Source of the DNA: Candidatus Wolfebacteria bacterium
GTDB lineage: Bacteria > Patescibacteriota > Minisyncoccia > UBA6257 > UBA9933
Assembly (NCBI GenBank): GCA_027336345.1
Contig: DAHWFZ010000020.1
Coordinates: 1-10,518 of the forward strand
Length of the DNA: 10,518 nt
Direction of reading: 5' to 3'
The translations under genes were made by a program, and so were the position numbers. How positions within the stretch are numbered: position 1 is the first letter of the stretch; the number at the start of each line of letters is the position of its first letter. The notes beneath the pieces are model-generated. The model worked only from the letters and a program-made list of their open reading frames with translations, did no database searches and had not been told where the DNA came from. Shown here piece after piece: positions 5,486-10,518 of the stretch.

Positions 5486-6950
5486 GAGTGATATAAATAT
5501 TTTTGGGCAAACAAATTTTAGGAATCAGGACGTGCGGTTCGGCATCAAGCCGGATGACCGTAGGCGCCATATGTATATTATTGGGCAGACCGGAACCGGA
5601 AAATCAACTCTTCTGGAAAATTTGGCGATTAATGATATCAGAATGGGCAAGGGATTGGCGATTATAGATCCGCACGGAGAGCTTGCGGAAAAAGTGCTTG
5701 ATTTTATTCCTGAAAACAGGATTGACGATGTGATTTATTTTAATCCGGCGGATATGAAATTTCCGATTGCTTTTAACCCGTTGGAACAGGTTAACAGCGA
5801 TTTTCGCCACCTTGTGGCTTCTTCGGTAATGGGAGTTTTTAAAAAAATCTGGGTTGACGCCTGGTCCGCGAGAATGGAATATATTTTGAATAACACTCTG
5901 CTGGCTCTTTTGGAATACCCCAACTCAACCTTGCTTGATGTTATGAGGATGTTTTCAGACAAGGATTACAGAAACAGAATTGTCGACGGATTGCATGACC
6001 ACGTGATTAAGGCTTACTGGACCAATGAATTCGCCAAGTATACCGAGAGGCTTTCAACCGAGGCCGTGTCCGCCATACAAAACAAAGTGGGGCAATTTGT
6101 TTCCAACCCTTTGATAAGGAATATTATCGGGCAGCCGCGCTCAACAATGAATATGCGCGATATTATGGACAGCGGGAAAATTTTAATAGCAAATTTATCC
6201 AAAGGGCAAATGGGAGAAGATAATTCGGCGTTGCTCGGAGGAATGCTCATCAGCAAACTTCAAATAGCGGCTATGAGCCGCGTGGATATCCCGATGGATG
6301 AACGCAGGGATTTTTATCTTTATGTCGACGAGTTCCAGAATTTTTCAACGGAATCATTCGCGAATATTTTGTCCGAAGCCAGGAAGTATCGGCTGAATTT
6401 GATTATGGCCCATCAATATATTGAACAGCTGGATGAGAAGGTGAGGGCCGCGGTTTTCGGAAACGTCGGGACGACAATATGCTTCCGTGTTGGAGCCGAG
6501 GACGGGGAATTTTTGGAACGTCAATTCGCGCCGACTTTTACCGGAGAAGATCTGGTAAATTTGCCGAATTATCACATATATCTCAGATTGATGATTGACG
6601 GAGTTTCTTCGCGGCCTTTTTCAGCCAAAGCTTTGCCCCCGATAAAAATGCAAGGGGAGTCGTTAAGGGATGTGATTATTGAAAACTCCAGAAGAAAATA
6701 CACTCTTCCCATTGATGTTGTTGAGGAAAAAATGGCCAAAGACAGGGCAACTACGAGCAAGGATGTTATCCATGAAAAAACAATGCGCCGCGACGAACAG
6801 CCGCTGAAACAAATGCTGGAACAGCCCATCAGGCAAGTTGCAAGAAAAGAGCCTCCAAAATACGATAAGAAGAATATAAATATTGACGATTTAAGAAGAA
6901 CAATTGAGGAATCTCTGAGCCGCGCCAAAAACGAAGGAGAGAAAAAATAA
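5484..6950 (+). CDS. TrwB/TraD/VirD4-type DNA-transfer ATPase
   Basis: This 488-residue ATPase belongs to the type IV secretion coupling-protein/FtsK-HerA superfamily, members of which move DNA or protein using ATP. Walker A is GQTGTGKST (34-42). The IIDPHGELAE segment is typical of TrwB-like proteins. Walker B is YLYVDEFQ (278-285), with catalytic Glu283. A conserved AHQYIEQL segment (309-316) follows, as expected for a motor of this class. Unlike TrwB or VirD4 it has no N-terminal membrane helices; the preceding one-TM protein may provide the anchor. Residues about 395-488 are a charged tail that is probably flexible and may bind a partner. No relaxase, pilin or other mating-pair genes are in the window, so conjugation cannot be concluded. 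DNA uptake, export or a cell-surface secretion role is equally possible. The start at 5484 ends repeat copy 2, and the N terminus (MSDINIFGQTNFR) is typical. Confidence 0.9.
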   Translation: MSDINIFGQTNFRNQDVRFGIKPDDRRRHMYIIGQTGTGKSTLLENLAINDIRMGKGLAIIDPHGELAEKVLDFIPENRIDDVIYFNPADMKFPIAFNPLEQVNSDFRHLVASSVMGVFKKIWVDAWSARMEYILNNTLLALLEYPNSTLLDVMRMFSDKDYRNRIVDGLHDHVIKAYWTNEFAKYTERLSTEAVSAIQNKVGQFVSNPLIRNIIGQPRSTMNMRDIMDSGKILIANLSKGQMGEDNSALLGGMLISKLQIAAMSRVDIPMDERRDFYLYVDEFQNFSTESFANILSEARKYRLNLIMAHQYIEQLDEKVRAAVFGNVGTTICFRVGAEDGEFLERQFAPTFTGEDLVNLPNYHIYLRLMIDGVSSRPFSAKALPPIKMQGESLRDVIIENSRRKYTLPIDVVEEKMAKDRATTSKDVIHEKTMRRDEQPLKQMLEQPIRQVARKEPPKYDKKNINIDDLRRTIEESLSRAKNEGEKK

Positions 6951-6952
6951 GG

Positions 6953-6975
6953 CGGCTAAAACTTTTGTTTTACCG
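6953..6975 (+). terminator. Weak hairpin after the ATPase gene
   Basis: CGG-(C bulge)-TAAAAC, loop TTTT, then GTTTTACCG gives a 9-bp stem starting 3 bases after the stop codon. No U-run follows, so it is a poor intrinsic terminator. It could protect the 3' end of the mRNA or act with Rho. The remainder of 6951-7055 contains a weak promoter-like pair (TTTACC 6969, TATATA 6993) and nothing else convincing. Confidence 0.3.
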
Positions 6976-7055
6976 GTGCAATATTTTAAGATTATATATG
7001 GGATTGACCCCGTTACAGAATGGCTTGTTTTCAAACATTGCCGCGCGTGGCGGGG

Positions 7056-7084
7056 TTGACTCAAACATTTTTTACGGTTATTTT
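7056..7084 (+). promoter_or_regulatory. Promoter for efp, predicted leaderless
   Basis: TTGACT (7056-7061, 5 of 6) is followed after exactly 17 bases by TATTTT (7079-7084, 4 of 6). Seven bases lie between the -10 and the ATG at 7092, the same spacing as at 4075-4111, so the mRNA would start at the start codon. This promoter lies within codons that would belong to an upstream in-frame ATG (7020), which supports 7092 as the true start. Confidence 0.6.
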
Positions 7085-7091
7085 TATAACT

Positions 7092-7661
7092 ATGATCTCA
7101 ATAAATGATTTAAAGAATACGAATATAATAATTATTGAAGGAACTCCGTTTTCCGTTCTTTCGGTCAAGCACCAGCACATCGGACGGGGAGGAGCTACCG
7201 TTACTTTGCGCATAAAGAATATCAAAACCGGTCAGAATTTGGAGCGCAATTACAAGTCAAATGAGGAATTCGAGGAAGGGGAAATAGAAAAAATCGGCGT
7301 TAAATTTTTATACAATCACAGGGGGGAATATTGGTTTACTGAAATCAATAACCCCAAAAACAGGATTAAATTTGAAGAAGGTATTTTAGGCGAATCAAAA
7401 AATTATTTGAAGTCAAATTTGGATGTAATCGCAATGAAATTTGAAGGAGAGGTTTTTGGAATAGAGCTTCCGGTGAAAGTCGATTATAAAGTTATTGAGA
7501 CGCCTCCCGGAGTAAAAGGCAATACGGCTTCAGGCGGGACAAAAACCGCTATTATCGAATCGGGAGCAAAAGTGTCTGTCCCGCTTTTTGTAAATGAAGG
7601 AGATATCATAAGGATCAATACTACAACAGGGGCATATGCGGAAAGAGTGGGGAAAAGTTGA
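7092..7661 (+). CDS. efp: Translation elongation factor P
   Basis: EF-P binds ribosomes stalled on proline-rich sequences and promotes peptide-bond formation. The 189-residue length is normal. Domain I (1-64) is the KOW-like fold ending in the tip loop HQHIGRGGATV; two OB domains follow (about 65-127 and 128-189), including the C-terminal signature around GDIIRINTTTGAYAERV. The tip residue equivalent to E. coli Lys34 is Arg32. Lys at this position is modified by EpmAB in enterics, while Arg is rhamnosylated by EarP in some beta- and gammaproteobacteria. Whether this Arg is modified is unknown, and no modification gene is visible here. The start at 7092 is chosen over 7020 because it gives the standard N terminus (MISINDLKNTNII) and places the promoter correctly. 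The gene ends in TGA, showing UGA is a stop in this genome. Confidence 0.96.
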   Translation: MISINDLKNTNIIIIEGTPFSVLSVKHQHIGRGGATVTLRIKNIKTGQNLERNYKSNEEFEEGEIEKIGVKFLYNHRGEYWFTEINNPKNRIKFEEGILGESKNYLKSNLDVIAMKFEGEVFGIELPVKVDYKVIETPPGVKGNTASGGTKTAIIESGAKVSVPLFVNEGDIIRINTTTGAYAERVGKS

Positions 7662-7687
7662 TCGGCCGGCGGAATTGGAATTGAAGG

Positions 7688-7693
7688 TATAAT
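7688..7693 (+). promoter_or_regulatory. Consensus -10 box upstream of the histidine kinase
   Basis: A perfect TATAAT lies 46 bases before the kinase start. The bases 16-18 upstream are GC-rich (CGGCCGGCGG) with no recognisable -35, and there is no TGn extension, so activity may need an activator. If used, transcription would start near 7700, at the base of the hairpin at 7699-7730. Confidence 0.35.
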
Positions 7694-7698
7694 AGGTT

Positions 7699-7730
7699 AA
7701 AATAAATAATACGAAAGTATTATTTATTTT
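7699..7730 (+). terminator. GAAA-tetraloop hairpin with U-tract
   Basis: A 14-bp perfect stem (7699-7712 with 7717-7730) is capped by a GAAA tetraloop closed by a C-G pair, and the T-run continues to 7733. It lies 37 bases after the efp stop and fits an intrinsic terminator, although the stem is almost entirely A-U. It ends only 9 bases before the kinase ATG, so it may also act as a 5' leader structure for the kinase mRNA. Confidence 0.65.
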
Positions 7731-7739
7731 TTTAATAAA

Positions 7740-9374
7740 ATGATTTTTGGCAATAATAATTCTAAAAATGAAAAAGAAGCGGGCGGCAAAGATTATAGCT
7801 TGATGAGCGCGATTTTTGAAGAAATGCCATTTTCCGTAAAATTATTTGATAATAAGGGCAGGTTAATTATGGTAAATAATAACGGCCGAAAAAAGCATTT
7901 TTTGGAAAATAAAACCGACGAAGAGATAAAAAAGTGGGATTATATGGAGTGTATTGAAAAAGAATACAGGCCGCTGGTCCGGGAAAAAATGAATGATGCG
8001 CTAAAGGGAATTCCCGGCAGCTTTGAAATGAAGCATATTCAAGGCACTTCCCGGGGAACGTGGTGCGCTTCCACGCTGGTTCCGGTAAAAGATAGCAAAG
8101 GGGAGACGAATTATGTTTTGTTTTTATCAAGGGATATAACGGAGGAAAAGGCCAAGGAAAACGAGCATAAAAATAATTTGGAAGAAATAACCAAGGCTCA
8201 GACCGCTTTGTTGAATATCCTTGAAGACATAAAAGAATCTGAAAAAAATTTAAGAGAAGAAAAAGACAGGTCGGAAGCCATTATTTCTTCAATGGGTGAA
8301 AGCCTTTTGGTTATCGATAAAAATTATAAGATTATTCTGATAAATAAAGCGGCAGTAAAAAGCATCGGATTGGCTGAGAAAGATATTGTGGGAAATGACA
8401 TAAGAAAAATAATTTTAATTTTGAAAAATGACCGGGCGATTTCTGATGAAGAACGATTATTGGAAAAAGTTTTAAGCGGACAGGGAGCTTTAATTGCCGA
8501 TCTAAAGGATAATTTTTATTATAAAGTTTCCTCCGGAAAAAAATTTCCGGTTTCGTTTATTTCAACTCCACTTTTGGGAGATGAGGGGGTTATAGGGGCT
8601 GTTTTGGTTTTTCGCGATATCACCGATCAAAAAGCTCTTGACGAATCCAAATCAAGTTTCATTTCAATCGCGTCCCATCAGCTAAGAACTCCGCTTACTT
8701 CGCTTCGCTGGGCTTCGGAAATGCTCATCGGAGGAGACGCCGGTCCGCTGGGAGACGAACAAAAACACTTCGTAGAAAAAATTTATGAAGCGACCGACAG
8801 GATGATTGAATTGGTTAATTTATTATTACAGATTGCCAGAGTTGAAGCCGGACGGGTTAAGGTTGAGCCCGCGCCCGTTAATTTGAAAGATTTTACCGAT
8901 GATGTTGTCTCATCTTTAAAGGTCAATTTGGATTCAAAATTCCAAAATGTGAAAATAAGCGTGGAGCCGGAAAAGTTTCCCCTTATTCCGATTGATAAAG
9001 AAATAATCTGGCAAGTTGCGCAGAATTTGATTTCCAATGCGTCACGCTATTCTCCAGAGAAAAGTTTAATTTTAATTTCCATTGTTGAAAAAAACGGGTA
9101 TGTCGAGTATTCGGTAAAAGATAATGGGATCGGCATTCCCGTTGATCAAAAGGATAGAATTTTTGAAAAGTTTTTCCGCGCCCAGAATGCCCTAAGAACC
9201 GTTCCCGAAGGTTCCGGTTTGGGACTTTCTTTGGTTAAATACTTGGTTGAGGATTGGGGCGGTAAAATTTGGTTTGAATCGGATGAAGGCAAGGGCGCGA
9301 CTTTCTTTTTTACTATACCTGTTGAAGGTATGAAGGCGAAGGAGGGTGATGTTAAACTGTCGGTTTTGGAATAA
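7740..9374 (+). CDS. Soluble two-PAS sensor histidine kinase
   Basis: This 544-residue sensor kinase autophosphorylates a histidine and passes the phosphate to a response regulator. It has no signal peptide or membrane helix, so it should sense a cytoplasmic signal. PAS 1 spans about 18-140 and ends LFLSRDITEEKA. A charged coiled-coil linker covers about 140-180. PAS 2 spans about 178-300 and ends LVFRDITDQKA. The HisKA dimerisation domain follows, with phospho-acceptor His313 in SHQLRTPLTS. The HATPase domain shows the N box (QNLISNASRYS, Asn429 and Asn433), G1 DNGIGIP (461-467) and G2 GSGLGLSL (491-498), all intact. No response regulator is in the window, so it is an orphan here. It is followed after 5 bases by a polytopic membrane protein, suggesting cotranslation and possibly signal exchange. 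The ATG at 7740 has no SD; nearby in-frame alternatives would change only the first residues. Confidence 0.93.
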   Translation: MIFGNNNSKNEKEAGGKDYSLMSAIFEEMPFSVKLFDNKGRLIMVNNNGRKKHFLENKTDEEIKKWDYMECIEKEYRPLVREKMNDALKGIPGSFEMKHIQGTSRGTWCASTLVPVKDSKGETNYVLFLSRDITEEKAKENEHKNNLEEITKAQTALLNILEDIKESEKNLREEKDRSEAIISSMGESLLVIDKNYKIILINKAAVKSIGLAEKDIVGNDIRKIILILKNDRAISDEERLLEKVLSGQGALIADLKDNFYYKVSSGKKFPVSFISTPLLGDEGVIGAVLVFRDITDQKALDESKSSFISIASHQLRTPLTSLRWASEMLIGGDAGPLGDEQKHFVEKIYEATDRMIELVNLLLQIARVEAGRVKVEPAPVNLKDFTDDVVSSLKVNLDSKFQNVKISVEPEKFPLIPIDKEIIWQVAQNLISNASRYSPEKSLILISIVEKNGYVEYSVKDNGIGIPVDQKDRIFEKFFRAQNALRTVPEGSGLGLSLVKYLVEDWGGKIWFESDEGKGATFFFTIPVEGMKAKEGDVKLSVLE

Positions 9375-9379
9375 ATAAA

Positions 9380-10081
9380 ATGAATTTTATTGATTTTTTA
9401 ATCGGTCCGTTTTTGATATGGTTGCCGAAAATTTTTACAGCGGCGGTTTTTTTAACTGCTGTTGTTTTATATGTTTATCGCGGAAAATTCGGTAAAGATC
9501 AAAAAATAAAAAAATTCTATAATCGCATCGCAATAAGCTCTGCATTATTTAAAATTGTTTATGCAATTTTTTTAATGATTGCCCAATATTATGTCTGGTC
9601 TTCAAGCCAATTTACAAAAATATTCGTCAGTTCTTCCCTTAAACAAATAATTTCTTCAATAGCCGGATTGAAGGAAAATATTTGTTCAACGCTGCTGCCG
9701 GCAAAAGTTCTTGTTGGCAACCACGGATTTTTTTTATTTTATTCCTGCGGCAGGTTTTGGATTGATGTTTTAATTTCTATTTCTGCCGCTTCTATATTTT
9801 ATTTATTTTTGGTTTTTCTTAAAAAATACAGGGAGCGATTTTTTGAAACAGGGGAAGTTGAGCTGGGTTTTGTGCTGGCTTTGATTGCCGGATGGCCGAA
9901 TGTGACTCTTTTTATTCCGCTTGCGTTTGTTTTTGTGGTTTTGGTTTCAATTTTCCGGCGCGTATTTTTAAAAGAATTTTATACTACGCTGGGATGGCCG
10001 TTTATTTTGGCGGCATCAGTAGTGTTATTATTTGGCGATAAGCTTATTAATATTCTAAGATTGGGGCTGTTGAGGATTTAA
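9380..10081 (+). CDS. Polytopic membrane protein, prepilin-peptidase-like C terminus
   Basis: This 233-residue integral membrane protein has about six hydrophobic segments (about 8-33, 50-73, 113-147, 162-192 as one or two, 205-225). I do not recognise an established family. The last 75 residues follow the layout of A24 prepilin peptidases: TGEVELGFVLALIAGW (157-172) sits where those enzymes have GxGDxKLxxxxGxxxGW, and LGWPFILAASVVLLFGDKL (204-222) sits where they have PFGPxLAxxxxxxxxxGD. The catalytic Asp of the GxGD motif is replaced by Glu159 and the first catalytic Asp has no obvious equivalent, so peptidase activity is unlikely. It begins 5 bases after the kinase stop and is probably cotranslated with it. 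It could be a membrane partner or a regulator of the kinase, but that is inference. Confidence 0.7.
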   Translation: MNFIDFLIGPFLIWLPKIFTAAVFLTAVVLYVYRGKFGKDQKIKKFYNRIAISSALFKIVYAIFLMIAQYYVWSSSQFTKIFVSSSLKQIISSIAGLKENICSTLLPAKVLVGNHGFFLFYSCGRFWIDVLISISAASIFYLFLVFLKKYRERFFETGEVELGFVLALIAGWPNVTLFIPLAFVFVVLVSIFRRVFLKEFYTTLGWPFILAASVVLLFGDKLINILRLGLLRI

Positions 10082-10105
10082 ATAATATTTATAAAGCGTA
10101 AATTT

Positions 10106-10133
10106 TTGACTAATCCGGTTTTTGGGGTATACT
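10106..10133 (+). promoter_or_regulatory. Strong promoter upstream of the mnmA leader
   Basis: TTGACT (10106-10111, 5 of 6) and TATACT (10128-10133, 5 of 6) are 16 bases apart, one of the two best-scoring promoter pairs in the window (with 4075-4103). Transcription would start near 10140 and run through the whole inverted-repeat leader (10152-10285) into mnmA. Confidence 0.6.
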
Positions 10134-10151
10134 TTTGTTTGTAATAATATG

Positions 10152-10285
10152 CCCCGTAGTGAGACTGCGATATTTTAACATTATTTATCGTTATTGCTGC
10201 AGAGGCATAGTTTTATTTAAAGAATTGTTTGGATTATCTATAATATAGTTAAATTATAAATAACAATCGCAGTTCTACTACGGGG
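10152..10285 (+). other. 134-bp structured inverted-repeat leader of mnmA
   Basis: Two 20-base arms (10152-10171 and 10266-10285) match as inverted copies at 17 of 20 positions: CCCCGTAGT and ACTGCGAT are exact, with three central differences. In RNA two of the three differences become G-U pairs (10161/10276 and 10163/10274), leaving a single A-C mismatch. A second 8-bp stem (10181-10188 with 10256-10263) stacks inside. TATG lies on both sides (10148-10151, 10286-10289), which would also fit a small non-autonomous mobile element with a 4-bp target duplication. The right arm ends one base before the mnmA ATG, so folding would hide the start region. It matches no riboswitch class I recognise. 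Confidence 0.6.
10216..10244 (+). promoter_or_regulatory. Internal promoter within the mnmA leader
   Basis: TTTAAA (10216-10221, 4 of 6) and a perfect TATAAT (10239-10244) are 17 bases apart. Transcription would start near 10251, inside the inverted-repeat element. The mRNA would then carry only the right arm and could not form the long stem, giving a leader of about 36 bases with an exposed start codon. Confidence 0.5.
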
Positions 10286-10286
10286 T

Positions 10287-10518
10287 ATGCCGCAAAGAAA
10301 GAAAAAAGTTTTTGTAATGATGTCGGGAGGCGTGGATAGTTCCGTCGCCGCTTTTTTGCTGAAAAAAAGCGGTAAATACGACGTCATTGGAATGTTTATA
10401 AGGGGCTATAATATTGATGGCTGCCAGGAGAAAGATGCCGCGGATGCCAGAAGGGTGGCGGAATTTTTGGGAATTCCTTTTTATGCCGTTGATTTGGAAA
10501 GGGATTATAAAAAACTGG
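10287..10518 (+). CDS. mnmA: tRNA-specific 2-thiouridylase MnmA (5' part)
   Basis: MnmA (TrmU) activates the wobble uridine (U34) of tRNAs for Lys, Glu and Gln with ATP and inserts sulfur to make 2-thiouridine, improving decoding. The window holds the first 77 codons; the gene runs off the end. A basic start (MPQRKKK) leads into the PP-loop ATP-pyrophosphatase motif SGGVDSSVA (13-21), in the usual MnmA position. The GMFIRGY strand and CQEKDAADARRVAEFLGIPFYAVDLE follow, typical of the MnmA/TrmU family. The catalytic cysteines lie beyond the window. The start is fixed by the reading frame and by the end of the inverted-repeat leader; the upstream bases ACGGGGT are not a good SD. Confidence 0.92.
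   Translation, partial: MPQRKKKVFVMMSGGVDSSVAAFLLKKSGKYDVIGMFIRGYNIDGCQEKDAADARRVAEFLGIPFYAVDLERDYKKL

Noticed and set aside
6572..6928. 118-codon open frame on the minus strand
   Set aside because: It is antisense to the C-terminal part of the TrwB-like ATPase, whose frame is well supported. No own promoter or recognisable product.
7020..7091. In-frame upstream start for EF-P adding 24 residues
   Set aside because: The extra residues (MACFQTLPRVAG...) are not part of EF-P, and this region carries a good promoter placed for a start at 7092. A 6-bp ACCCCG/CGGGGT pairing nearby (7007-7012, 7051-7056) is too weak to call an RNA.
7659..7661. Possible UGA recoding, known in some Patescibacteria
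   Set aside because: The efp TGA comes at the normal end of EF-P, so UGA acts as a stop here.
10149..10178. Nine-residue frame MPRSETAIF in the mnmA leader
   Set aside because: It arises from the inverted-repeat arm, has no ribosome-binding site and no run of regulatory codons, so a leader peptide is not supported.

Overview
The window looks like a chromosomal segment of a bacterium of the Candidate Phyla Radiation (Patescibacteria), probably Parcubacteria-like. The reasons are protein-level: separate short SecD and SecF, a sigma-70-region-4/winged-helix protein, an orphan membrane-protein plus TrwB/TraD-like ATPase pair, a PsbP-like protein on a 'KKGF' membrane anchor, and an EF-P with arginine at its tip. 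Base composition is moderate to low GC and uneven. UGA is used as a stop (efp ends in TGA), so this is standard code 11 and not the UGA=Gly code of Gracilibacteria/SR1. All protein genes are on the + strand. Almost none has a good Shine-Dalgarno sequence. Taxonomy is inferred from recognition of protein types; no search was run.

Layout: secD (86-1321) and secF (1406-2311) encode the proton-driven Sec translocon accessory complex. A 151-bp spacer follows with a perfect 15-bp palindrome, a candidate promoter and a repeat element. Next is a regulator joining sigma region 4 to two winged-helix domains (2463-3488). A very AT-rich gene for a small anchored PsbP-like protein (3523-4038) comes next. 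It is entered through a 7-bp tandem repeat and closed by a 23-bp inverted-repeat terminator. The 3' arm of that terminator carries the -35 box of a promoter predicted to make a leaderless mRNA for a one-TM protein (4111-5397). Its partner is a VirD4/TrwB-type ATPase (5484-6950). Then come efp (7092-7661, also predicted leaderless), a soluble two-PAS histidine kinase (7740-9374) and a closely coupled polytopic membrane protein (9380-10081) that resembles a catalytically dead prepilin peptidase. The last part is a 205-bp spacer with two promoters and a 134-bp structured inverted repeat running up to mnmA (10287, cut by the window end).

The most unusual feature is a family of three spacer elements (1321-1406, 2383-2463, 5397-5485). 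In each, the left arm is built of 8-bp units like ATAAAAAC and the right arm of 8-bp units like GNTTTAAT. The arms are near reverse complements, and the right arm always ends at the start codon of the next gene. In two copies the element fills the entire space from stop codon to start codon. Recognising the element also corrects the start codons of two genes.

Functional themes: protein export (SecDF), envelope or DNA-transfer machinery (4111-6950), an anchored surface protein, translation (EF-P, MnmA), and sensing and gene control (histidine kinase, sigma-r4 protein). No rRNA, tRNA, CRISPR array or insertion sequence with a transposase was seen.
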